Source of the DNA: Paracoccaceae bacterium
GTDB lineage: Bacteria; Pseudomonadota; Alphaproteobacteria; Rhodobacterales; Rhodobacteraceae
Length of the DNA: 6,690 nucleotides
Reading direction: 5' to 3'
Assembly: GCA_023254015.1 (NCBI GenBank)
Contig: JALQYS010000061.1
Span: forward strand, 1 to 6,690
Shown: positions 1-4,706 of the stretch, one piece after another
Position numbering within the stretch: the stretch's first letter is position 1
How the letters are laid out: the number at the start of each line of letters is the position of its first letter
Position numbers and translations under genes: made by a program
The notes under the pieces: model-generated
What the model was told of the DNA's origin: nothing
Database searches by the model: none
The model's input: only the letters and a program-made list of their open reading frames with translations

Positions 1-188
1 GGGGCCAGGGTCACATAGGCCACCATCTTGATCGCAAGCGCGGTGCCGAGGACCGCCCCCGCATTGTCACCCGCAAGCTGCCAGGCCAACAATCCAAGCG
101 CCACGGTGGCCAGCCCCGTGCCCACCAGCGCCACGATCTGCGCGGCGAAGAGGTGACGGAAAGTGGGGTTTCTCAGCGTGGACAGCAT
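1..188 (-). CDS. MFS transporter, NreB/NrsD-like metal (nickel) exporter, N-terminal part only
   Basis: Partial gene: 62 codons are visible from the ATG at 186-188, and the rest lies beyond position 1. The protein begins MLSTLRNPTFRHLF, followed by a long hydrophobic stretch at about residues 13-37 (transmembrane segment 1) and the start of a second from about residue 45. The short basic N-terminus, the AQIVALVGTGLATVALGLLAW-type first helix and the GTALAIKMVAY segment match my memory of NreB/NrsD-type major facilitator exporters, which expel nickel from the cytoplasm. Its ATG directly follows the stop codon of the metal-sensing repressor gene (TAA-ATG, no gap), so it is almost certainly co-transcribed and translationally coupled. 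No strong separate ribosome site is seen; the sequence before it is the last codons of the repressor. The MFS assignment is good. The nickel specificity is inferred from the regulator and family resemblance, and cobalt or another small molecule cannot be excluded. Confidence 0.75.
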   Translation of the reverse strand, partial: MLSTLRNPTFRHLFAAQIVALVGTGLATVALGLLAWQLAGDNAGAVLGTALAIKMVAYVTLA

Positions 189-446
189 TTACAGGAGCTT
201 CGTCAGGGCCTTGATCTCGGCCAGATCATGCGCACCCCCGCCGGTCAGGCAGTGGTCGATATGGTCGTGGATCAACGCCCGCTTCGCTTCGGCCACCGCC
301 CGTTCGACGGCGTGGAGTTGGGTCGCCAGATCGACGCAAGGCCTCCCCTCTTCGATCATGCTGATGACGCGGCGCAAATGCCCCTCGGCGCGCTTCAGCC
401 GGGTCGCGATGGCAGGGTGGCTTGCGTGGGTGTGATCTTCTGGCAT
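189..446 (-). CDS. CsoR/RcnR/InrS-family metal-sensing transcriptional repressor
   Basis: An 85-residue, all-helical DNA-binding repressor of the CsoR/RcnR family, normal length for the group. These proteins are tetramers that bind GC-tract operators when metal-free and let go on binding metal. The family core is visible: RLKRAEGHLRRVISMIEEGR at residues 16-35, then Cys37, the QLHAVERAVAEAK helix, and HDHIDHC at 60-66. Candidate ligands are His5, Cys37, His62 and Cys66, with spacings of 32, 25 and 4. Cys-His-Cys at this spacing is the CsoR copper set; the extra N-terminal His gives the set I recall for the nickel sensor InrS. RcnR has His in place of the last Cys. The ATG at 444-446 has no Shine-Dalgarno sequence and is probably read from a leaderless mRNA. 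The gene leads directly into an MFS exporter, consistent with autoregulated control of metal efflux. Family membership is secure; the metal is inferred. Confidence 0.92.
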   Translation of the reverse strand: MPEDHTHASHPAIATRLKRAEGHLRRVISMIEEGRPCVDLATQLHAVERAVAEAKRALIHDHIDHCLTGGGAHDLAEIKALTKLL

Positions 447-451
447 ATACC
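422..451 (+). promoter_or_regulatory. Possible promoter of the His-rich/HupE/anchor operon
   Basis: On the plus strand TTGCGT (422-427) and TATACC (446-451) are separated by 18 bases. Transcription would start near 457-460, at the edge of the GC palindrome, so repressor bound there would block initiation. The -10 match is weak and overlaps the repressor's start codon region, so confidence is low. Confidence 0.3.
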
Positions 452-452
452 G

Positions 453-481
453 ATTCTATCCCCCCAGGGGGGATGAGGCAA
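453..481 (-). promoter_or_regulatory. Likely sigma-70-type promoter of the repressor-MFS operon
   Basis: Read on the minus strand, TTGCCT (476-481) is separated by exactly 17 bases from TAGAAT (453-458), close to the TTGACA/TATAAT consensus. The 17-base spacer is almost entirely the C6-N-G6 palindrome. A start seven bases past the -10 box falls on the A of the repressor's ATG (446), suggesting a leaderless transcript. This is a match by eye and not an experimental promoter. Confidence 0.5.
458..474. promoter_or_regulatory. Candidate CsoR/RcnR-type operator (17-bp GC palindrome)
   Basis: The sequence ATCCCCCC-A-GGGGGGAT is a perfect inverted repeat with 8-bp arms and one central base. CsoR/RcnR-family repressors bind operators built from a G- or C-tract with short AT-rich ends, so this fits the repressor encoded 12 bases away. 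It lies between the divergent repressor and His-rich genes, inside the spacer of the minus-strand promoter and at the predicted start of the plus-strand transcript. One tetramer or a pair of tetramers here could silence both arms. Confidence 0.75.
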
Positions 482-514
482 GACGCGAAGCGGGGTCAAC
501 CCCGAAGGAAAATG

Positions 515-868
515 ATGCGGGCAGCGGAACCAGCATGGCGGGGGGTAAGGGCGCTTTGGGCGGTCCTCTGCCTTGCTCTGTCGCTCGCCGTTGCTCCCTC
601 CGTTGAAGCCGTCAAGCATGGCCCTGGCGCGATGGCCGGCGAGTCCGATCACCGCGCTTATCACGCTGAGCATGGCCATGCACATGACATCGCTGGTGCG
701 GATCATCACGATTCAAGCGACCACGACCATGTCGGCGCCGCGCTGCTCGCACCGCCCGGGGCGGAAGTTCCCCCGCCACCCGAGCGGACGCTGCGCCCCG
801 ACTCCCTTGTGGCCTCCGGCACCATCCGTGATGGCCCGCGTCGGCCGCCCCGACTGACGTTGATCTGA
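515..868 (+). CDS. Secreted His-rich small protein, putative periplasmic metal binder
   Basis: A 117-residue protein of no family I can name. Residues 1-32 form a Sec signal peptide: Arg-rich start, hydrophobic core LWAVLCLALSLAVA, and a VEA cleavage site. The next stretch, residues 35-73, holds ten histidines with interspersed Asp and Glu (for example HAEHGHAH and DHHDSSDHDH), a composition typical of nickel-, zinc- or copper-binding segments. The C-terminal 45 residues are Pro/Arg-rich and look unstructured. The start was chosen because GAAGGA (504-509) lies 5 bases before ATG 515. ATG 512 is one codon earlier, and ATG 473 lies inside the operator palindrome and has no usable ribosome site. 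It is first in a plus-strand operon with a HupE-like protein and probably shares control with the divergent metal sensor. A role as periplasmic metal buffer or donor to the HupE-like protein is inference. Confidence 0.72.
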   Translation: MRAAEPAWRGVRALWAVLCLALSLAVAPSVEAVKHGPGAMAGESDHRAYHAEHGHAHDIAGADHHDSSDHDHVGAALLAPPGAEVPPPPERTLRPDSLVASGTIRDGPRRPPRLTLI

Positions 869-873
869 GCCGC

Positions 874-891
874 CGCCCGGCATCCCGGGCG
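874..891 (+). repeat. Intercistronic hairpin between His-rich and HupE-like genes
   Basis: CGCCCGG-CATC-CCGGGCG forms a perfect 7-bp GC stem with a 4-base loop, 5 bases after the His-rich stop codon and 29 bases before the next start. No T-run follows, so it is not a convincing terminator. It may tune the relative expression of the two genes by mRNA processing or attenuation. Confidence 0.4.
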
Positions 892-920
892 CTCCGATCT
901 CTCACGTCAGGAAACATCAC

Positions 921-1646
921 ATGACACAGAATTCACGGGCGCACTGGCGCCCCCCGATGCCATGGCAGGCGCTGATCGCCCTCGCCACATTGTTCACCGC
1001 CCTGCTGCTTGCAGGCGCGGCCCTTGCCCACAACGTCACCGAAGGCGACGCGGGTTACGTGCAAGAGGTGACGGGCTTCCGCCCCATCGCCTTCATCTAC
1101 CTCGGCGCCAAGCACATGGTGACGGGCTATGACCACCTTCTCTTCCTCGCCGGGGTGATCTTCTTCCTCTACCGGTCAAAGGACATCGCCACCTACGTCA
1201 GCATCTTTGCCATCGGCCATTCGGTGACGATGATCGCAGGCGTCTGGTGGTCGATTTCGATCAACGCCTACATAATTGACGCGATCATCGCGTTCTCGGT
1301 GGTCTATAAGGCGCTGGATAACCTGGGCGCCTTCCGCCTGTGGTTCGGGGTCCAGCCGAACACCAAGGCAGCTACGCTGGTTTTCGGCCTGCTGCACGGC
1401 TTTGGTCTGGCGACCAAGATTCAAGATTATGACATCTCGCCCGACGGCCTATTGGGCAACCTCATCGCCTTCAACGTGGGGGTTGAGCTTGGCCAGCTGA
1501 TGGCGCTCGCCCTGATCCTGACGGCGATGACCCACTGGCGGGCGCGGCCCGCCTTCGCGCGGCAGGCCTATGCCGCGAATGTCCTGATGATGGTGGCTGG
1601 CTTTGCCCTGATGGGCCTGCAGATCACCGGCTATTTTGTCGCCTGA
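921..1646 (+). CDS. HupE/UreJ-family integral membrane protein, putative metal (nickel) transporter
   Basis: A 241-residue polytopic inner-membrane protein. A signal-like first segment at 15-36 ends ALAHN, and further hydrophobic helices lie at about 72-85, 92-109, 117-134, 150-165, 185-203 and 219-240. The HupE/UreJ signatures are intact: GAKHMVTGYDHLLFL (62-76), AIGHSVTMI (97-105), IIDAIIAFSVVYKALDN (118-134), FGLLHGFGLA (155-164) and FNVGVELGQ (184-192). The conserved His65, Asp71, His72, His100, Asp120, His159 and Glu189 are the likely metal-pathway residues. HupE and UreJ proteins supply nickel to hydrogenase or urease; no such enzyme gene is visible here. AGGAA at 909-913 sits 7 bases before the ATG. 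It lies between a secreted His-rich protein and a membrane-anchored protein, divergent from a metal sensor and exporter, so metal transport fits. The family is sure; direction and metal are not. Confidence 0.9.
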   Translation: MTQNSRAHWRPPMPWQALIALATLFTALLLAGAALAHNVTEGDAGYVQEVTGFRPIAFIYLGAKHMVTGYDHLLFLAGVIFFLYRSKDIATYVSIFAIGHSVTMIAGVWWSISINAYIIDAIIAFSVVYKALDNLGAFRLWFGVQPNTKAATLVFGLLHGFGLATKIQDYDISPDGLLGNLIAFNVGVELGQLMALALILTAMTHWRARPAFARQAYAANVLMMVAGFALMGLQITGYFVA

Positions 1647-1662
1647 AAGGAGGGCGAGACCC

Positions 1663-2505
1663 ATGAACAATCGTTTCGATATCTCCAAGGCGCCGCCCCT
1701 GCGGGCCGAACCTCGCCAGCACGGCGTGGCTGCACCCGTCCAGTCCGTTCCTGCCACGTCGGGCGGGCTGATCCGGTCGACGCTCATCGCCGCCGGGGCG
1801 GCAGGGGCGATCCTCGTCCTGTTCTGGCTTCCGGCCGAATACGGCATCGACCCCACCGGCGTCGGCGCGCTGACCGGCCTGACGGAGATGGGCGAGATCA
1901 AGCAGCAGCTTGCCGCCGAAGCAGAGGCTGACGCTCAGGCTGCAGCAGCCGAGGCTGTCGCTCCTCCCGCCCAGGCCCCCGTCGCCGTCCCTGCTGAGAT
2001 CGTCCAGCGTCTGGACAGGATTGACGCCCAGCTTGCCGCCTTGGCGGCCGTGATCGGTGCGCCACCCGCTGCTGTCGAACTAGCGGCCACGGCCCCGGTG
2101 GAAACAGCCGCGGCGCCAGCCGCCCCTGAGGCAGAAGCTGCCCCCACTACCGGAGAACCCGTCGAAGAAGCCGTGGCCGAGGCCGCAGCCCCGGAATGGC
2201 GCGATGAAATCAGCTACACTCTGGATCCTGGCGAGGGGATCGAGGTGAAGCTCACGATGGAAGAGGGCCAGGTCGCCCGCTTCTTCTGGACGGCAAATGG
2301 CGGCGTCGTGAACTTCGACCTCCACGGTGATGGCGGGGGTCAGAGCATCAGCTACGAGCAGGGCCGTGCCGTGCCCGAGGCCACCGGAGACCTGATCGCC
2401 GCATTCACCGGCAACCACGGCTGGTTCTGGCGCAACCGCACCGAAGCGCCGGTGACTGTGACCCTGCGCACGGGCGGGGAATATGCGGAGCTGAACGCTC
2501 CTTAA
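1663..2505 (+). CDS. Single-pass transmembrane anchor protein with periplasmic C-terminal domain
   Basis: A 280-residue protein. Residues 1-37 are cytoplasmic, 38-56 form one transmembrane helix (LIAAGAAGAILVLFWLP), and 75-178 are a low-complexity Ala/Pro/Glu linker with a short heptad-like part (IVQRLDRIDAQLAALAAVI, 113-131). Residues 179-275 form a compact, probably beta-rich domain with FFWTANGGVVNFDLHGDG (207-224) and GNHGWFWRNRTEAPVTVTL (250-268). I recall proteins of this kind annotated only as 'transmembrane anchor protein' beside HupE genes in Rhodobacterales; no function is known to me. AAAGGAGGG (1646-1654) precedes the ATG by 8 bases and overlaps the HupE stop region, fixing this start over a TTG 27 bases upstream. 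The 16-base gap to HupE and the terminator after it show it closes the operon. It may present metal to, or stabilise, the HupE-like transporter, but that is inference. Confidence 0.82.
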   Translation: MNNRFDISKAPPLRAEPRQHGVAAPVQSVPATSGGLIRSTLIAAGAAGAILVLFWLPAEYGIDPTGVGALTGLTEMGEIKQQLAAEAEADAQAAAAEAVAPPAQAPVAVPAEIVQRLDRIDAQLAALAAVIGAPPAAVELAATAPVETAAAPAAPEAEAAPTTGEPVEEAVAEAAAPEWRDEISYTLDPGEGIEVKLTMEEGQVARFFWTANGGVVNFDLHGDGGGQSISYEQGRAVPEATGDLIAAFTGNHGWFWRNRTEAPVTVTLRTGGEYAELNAP

Positions 2506-2512
2506 GAGTGGT

Positions 2513-2560
2513 GATCCCGACGCGATGGTTCCTCGCGTCGGGATCGACCGTGTTTTCTTT
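2513..2560 (+). terminator. Intrinsic terminator of the His-rich/HupE/anchor operon
   Basis: GATCCCGACGCGA (2513-2525) pairs perfectly with TCGCGTCGGGATC (2533-2545) around a 7-base loop, and a T-rich tract (TTTTCTTT, 2553-2560) follows. It begins 8 bases after the anchor-protein stop codon. The T-tract is on the plus-strand side only, so it terminates the plus-strand operon. Confidence 0.85.
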
Positions 2561-2584
2561 CAGGCTGCGCTGAAGCCCTCTCAC

Positions 2585-2613
2585 TCGCAAAGTCTGCGAG
2601 CAGAAACCTCTGC
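2585..2613. repeat. Two abutting small hairpins in the convergent intergenic region
   Basis: TCGCA-AAGTC-TGCGA (2585-2599) is followed with no gap by GCAGA-AACC-TCTGC (2600-2613). Each has a perfect 5-bp stem. They lie between the plus-strand terminator and the end of ssb. Stems this short may be chance, but back-to-back placement is notable. Confidence 0.4.
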
Positions 2614-2635
2614 AATCGAACAGTAATGGATCGAA

Positions 2636-2657
2636 CCCGGCGGGTTTCCCCGCCGGG
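2636..2657 (-). terminator. GC hairpin downstream of ssb, probable terminator or 3'-end stabiliser
   Basis: CCCGGCGGG (2636-2644) pairs perfectly with CCCGCCGGG (2649-2657) over a TTTC loop, 22 bases past the ssb stop codon in its reading direction. The following minus-strand bases are only mildly T-rich, so Rho-independent termination would be inefficient. Confidence 0.5.
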
Positions 2658-2669
2658 CTGGAGGGAGAT

Positions 2670-2690
2670 ATCCCGTTCTCAGAACGGGAT
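2670..2690 (-). repeat. Perfect inverted repeat spanning the ssb stop codon
   Basis: ATCCCGTTCT-C-AGAACGGGAT has 10-bp arms around one base. The arms encode the last SSB residues (Ile-Pro-Phe) and the TGA stop, then continue into the 3' region. In RNA it could fold as a stem over the stop codon with a small loop. It may act with the hairpin at 2636-2657 in ending or protecting the ssb mRNA. Confidence 0.55.
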
Positions 2691-3083
2691 CTCGTCGTCG
2701 CGGTCGACCAGCTCGGGATTTTCATTCTCGGCCGATTTCGGGCGGCTCAGGAAGTCGACCTTCTCGGCGACGATCTCGCAGCCGTAGCGGTCAGTGCCGG
2801 TTGCATCGATCCACTTGGTGTAGTGGATGCGGCCGTGGACGAGGACCTTCATGCCCTTTTCGCAGTGCTCTGCGACGGTCTTGCCGAGACCGTTGAAGCA
2901 GGTGATGCGGTGCCATTCAGTGTCCATGACCCGGTAGCCGTTTTCGTCGCGCAGGACGCGACCTTCCGAGAGGTGGGGGCGCGAGGTGGCGAGGCTGAAG
3001 TTGGTGATCTTGGTGCCGCCCTGGGTGGTGCGGACTTCGGGGGTCTGACCGATGTTGCCGGCGAGGATGACGATGTTCTGCAT
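2679..3083 (-). CDS. ssb: Single-stranded DNA-binding protein (SSB), short accessory type
   Basis: A 134-residue SSB. It coats single-stranded DNA during replication, repair or conjugation and recruits partners through its acidic tip. The OB-fold starts MQNIVILAGNIGQTPEVR (1-18), continues with TKITNFSLATSR (24-35) and TEWHRITCFN (55-64), and ends near residue 112. Trp57, Phe63 and Trp91 align with the DNA-stacking Trp54, Phe60 and Trp88 of E. coli SSB. The tail is only about 20 residues and ends DRDDEIPF, the standard partner-binding tip, whereas chromosomal SSBs usually have a longer Gly/Gln-rich linker. ATG 3083 was chosen because AGGAG lies 6-7 bases upstream and the protein begins exactly at the OB-fold; an open frame upstream to 3221 is GC-rich non-coding sequence. 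It stands alone, not beside uvrA, suggesting a second, mobile-element-type copy. No clear LexA box was found upstream. Confidence 0.93.
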   Translation of the reverse strand: MQNIVILAGNIGQTPEVRTTQGGTKITNFSLATSRPHLSEGRVLRDENGYRVMDTEWHRITCFNGLGKTVAEHCEKGMKVLVHGRIHYTKWIDATGTDRYGCEIVAEKVDFLSRPKSAENENPELVDRDDEIPF

Positions 3084-3509
3084 GGTAAGCTCCTGTGTGT
3101 CCTGTCTTCGGGACCGTCCCTTCGACAAGACCCGGAGAAAGCCCGTCGGGTGACGCGTGCACGGTGGACGGAACGGACGCCGGAAACCCCCAGAGGACCG
3201 GGGTGGAGCGGGCAGCCCCAAAGGGGCAACACGGCCCGGTCTGACGCGGGGTTGCGCGCGAGAGCTCGAACGGGATTAGGGGATTGTCAGTCGAAGGGAT
3301 GGCCCAGAAGCCAGAGATGCGCGGGGAGCCCATGCCGGACCCTGCAACCCTGCAAATCGGGACTGCCCTGACCCCTAGTTCAGCACCTCACTGGCGACGA
3401 CACCGGCGATCAACAGCCTCCGCCACCCCTGCCCCAGCCTGCCGGGAGTTGCGGCGCCCTGCTGCGACAGGCTATCGATACCGGGACATTCAGGACACGG
3501 ACCGCATCA
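3084..3509. other. 426-bp GC-rich intergenic region between divergent ssb and H-NS-like genes
   Basis: No convincing gene is present. Visible elements are an 11-bp palindrome GGGAC-C-GTCCC (3110-3120) in the ssb leader, a GCCCC-AAA-GGGGC hairpin (3215-3227), and a tandem 8-bp direct repeat CCCTGCAA (3340-3347 and 3348-3355). It should hold the promoters of both genes. A weak plus-strand candidate is TTGCGG (3449-3454), 18 bases, TATCGA (3473-3478). No clear ssb promoter was found. Confidence 0.5.
3340..3355. repeat. Tandem 8-bp direct repeat CCCTGCAA x2
   Basis: Two adjacent exact copies of CCCTGCAA in the ssb/H-NS intergenic region. The repeat could be a protein-binding site or chance; there are only two copies, so it is not a replication iteron array. 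Confidence 0.4.
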
Positions 3510-3830
3510 ATGGCTGAGTACGATCTCGAGGCACTGTCGCTTGGCGAGCTGAAGAAAATGCAGAAGGACGTCGCCAAGGCGATTGCCACATTCGAAGATC
3601 GACAGAAGGCGGAAGCCCGCGCCAAGGTGGAAGCTCTCGCGCGGGATCTGGGCTACTCTTTGGCCGAACTTGTCGGCACCGAGACGAAGACATCGCGCGC
3701 GCCTGCTGCGGCGAAATACCGGCACCCTGAGAACCCGGCGCTCACCTGGTCCGGTCGTGGGCGCAAGCCGCAGTGGTTCGTGGAGGCGTTGGAGGCGGGA
3801 AAGACCGCGAGCGACCTGGCTACAACTTGA
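3510..3830 (+). CDS. H-NS/HvrA-family histone-like nucleoid protein
   Basis: A 106-residue H-NS-family protein, the usual size for the alphaproteobacterial HvrA branch. The N-terminal helices (about 5-48, LEALSLGELKKMQKDVAKAI then a charged Lys/Ala/Glu region) form the coiled-coil dimer part. A linker follows at 58-68. The C-terminal DNA-binding domain starts KYRHPENPALTWSGRGRKPQW (69-89), where GRGRKP is the minor-groove AT-hook-like loop, and ends with FVEALEAGKTASDL. Such proteins silence AT-rich or foreign DNA; HvrA modulates photosynthesis and nitrogen genes in Rhodobacter, and plasmids often carry a stealth copy. ATG 3510 gives a full family-length protein; AGGA lies at 3492-3495, a long 14 bases upstream, so translation may be modest. 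It is monocistronic and converges on the DUF1003 gene. Whether this is a chromosomal or mobile-element copy cannot be told from the window. Confidence 0.93.
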   Translation: MAEYDLEALSLGELKKMQKDVAKAIATFEDRQKAEARAKVEALARDLGYSLAELVGTETKTSRAPAAAKYRHPENPALTWSGRGRKPQWFVEALEAGKTASDLATT

Positions 3831-4046
3831 GGTCTTGGTCGACGCGATTGGCCCAGCCCGGCCAACCGCAATGATTGTCAGCGATGCGGAGCGGTTTCAC
3901 CAAACCGGCCATTCGTAATTTCTGCAGCATTTTCGGAGTGTGAAGGTCGGCTGAGCAAACCCTCCTACCGTTTTGACTGCGCAGGCACGAGTTCCGGGTC
4001 TGCGTTGGCAACGACCAAGACATGGTCTTGTCGAGCAGGTCAAATT
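3831..4046. other. Convergent intergenic region with three small hairpins
   Basis: No gene is supported between the H-NS-like and DUF1003 stops. Three inverted repeats are present: TTGGCC-CAGCCC-GGCCAA (3848-3865, just after H-NS), CGGTTT-CACC-AAACCG (3892-3907), and CAAGAC-ATG-GTCTTG (4016-4030, extended by CGA/TCG with one bulged C to 4012-4033). The first and last lie where terminators for the plus and minus genes are expected, but neither has a T-run. The stretch from about 3908 to 3985 is visibly less GC-rich than its neighbours. Confidence 0.45.
4012..4033 (-). terminator. Possible terminator hairpin after the DUF1003 gene
   Basis: A 9-bp stem with one bulge (CGA-CAAGAC over ATG, GTCTTG-TCG) starts 13 bases after the DUF1003 stop in its reading direction. 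No clear T-tract follows on the minus strand, so it is only a candidate. Confidence 0.3.
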
Positions 4047-4577
4047 TCAACTCCCGCGCGAGATGACCTTACCGTGTACCTCGCTTGTCATCTTCTCAAT
4101 ACGCTCGCTAAGCTTCCGCGTGAGTTCTGTCAGCTCGGTATTCTGTTTCAAAAGTTCGACAAGCTGGGCCGTCTGCTGCGCGGCAATAGCCTGACGTTGT
4201 TCCGAGGCCGCGGCCAGGGCTTCGCGATGCTCAGCATCGGCAGCGGCGTCCAGCTTGTCGCGATCCGCCTGGCGCGTCTGGGCAAGTAGGATCAGCGGTG
4301 CGGCATAGGCCGCCTGGAGGCTGAACATGAGGTTCAGAAGAATGAAGGGGTATGGATCGAACTTGGTCCACCCGCCAGCGTTGATCAGAATCCAGGCGCC
4401 CACGATCACGGTTTGCGCGATTAGGAAGATGGGTGTTCCGAAAAAGCGCGCAAAGGTCTCTGCACGTTTGCCGAACCAGTCATCGCCAAAAACTGACGAG
4501 GCGTGGTGTGTCGGCCAGTGGAAATGCCGTCCTAGTCTCGCAGAATAGTGCTGCCGCCCCTCGGTTTCATCGTTCAT
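4047..4577 (-). CDS. DUF1003 family two-helix membrane protein with C-terminal coiled coil
   Basis: A 176-residue inner-membrane protein of the DUF1003 family, whose function is unknown. A His-rich soluble N-terminus (HFHWPTHH, 18-25) leads to FGKRAETFARFFGTPIFLI (35-53). Transmembrane helix 1 is about 46-66 and ends AWILIN. The hallmark FDPYPFILLNLMFSLQAAYAAPLILLAQTRQ (73-103) contains helix 2 and the conserved Asn82 and Arg102. From about 104 to 170 the protein is a charged Ala/Glu/Gln/Lys coiled coil (ADRDKLDAAADAEHREALAA onward), probably cytoplasmic. ATG 4577 was chosen because AGAGGAG (4584-4590) lies 6 bases upstream; an upstream open frame to 4703 gives sequence unlike the family. It stands alone, converging on the H-NS-like gene and separated by 147 bp from the ABC operon upstream. 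Family membership is clear; no function should be inferred from the neighbours. Confidence 0.88.
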   Translation of the reverse strand: MNDETEGRQHYSARLGRHFHWPTHHASSVFGDDWFGKRAETFARFFGTPIFLIAQTVIVGAWILINAGGWTKFDPYPFILLNLMFSLQAAYAAPLILLAQTRQADRDKLDAAADAEHREALAAASEQRQAIAAQQTAQLVELLKQNTELTELTRKLSERIEKMTSEVHGKVISRGS

Positions 4578-4706
4578 GCATGGCTCCTCTAACATCTTAC
4601 GACCGGTGCCGCCGAGATGCGGAGCCGATGACCTCGGCATCCGCTTCTCCATGCGCTCCAGGCGGTGTGTGTAATGTCCCACATTGTTGGTGAAACATTC
4701 CATCGC

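Noticed and set aside
422..514. Upstream starts (TTG 422, ATG 473) for the His-rich protein
   Set aside because: They fall in the promoter/operator region, and only ATG 512/515 have a Shine-Dalgarno sequence and place the signal peptide at the N-terminus.
2620..2660. TGGATCGAACCCGG, resembling the T-arm end of a tRNA gene or an integration-site fragment
   Set aside because: The arms needed for a T-stem do not pair on either strand and no acceptor, D or anticodon arm is present. The GC stem there is a simple hairpin.
3160..3310. Possible LexA (SOS) box upstream of ssb
   Set aside because: GAAC occurs but without a second GAAC or GTTC at the required 7-base spacing; the best candidate (GAAC-N7-GGAA) misses the second half-site.
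3284..3517. Small plus-strand reading frame overlapping the H-NS start by 8 bases
   Set aside because: It needs a GTG or a poorly placed ATG, has no usable ribosome site, and encodes Pro/Arg-rich sequence without domain features. It is read-through of GC-rich non-coding DNA.
4578..4703. N-terminal extension of the DUF1003 protein from 4703
   Set aside because: The extension is unlike the family, and a strong AGAGGAG site precedes the internal ATG at 4577.
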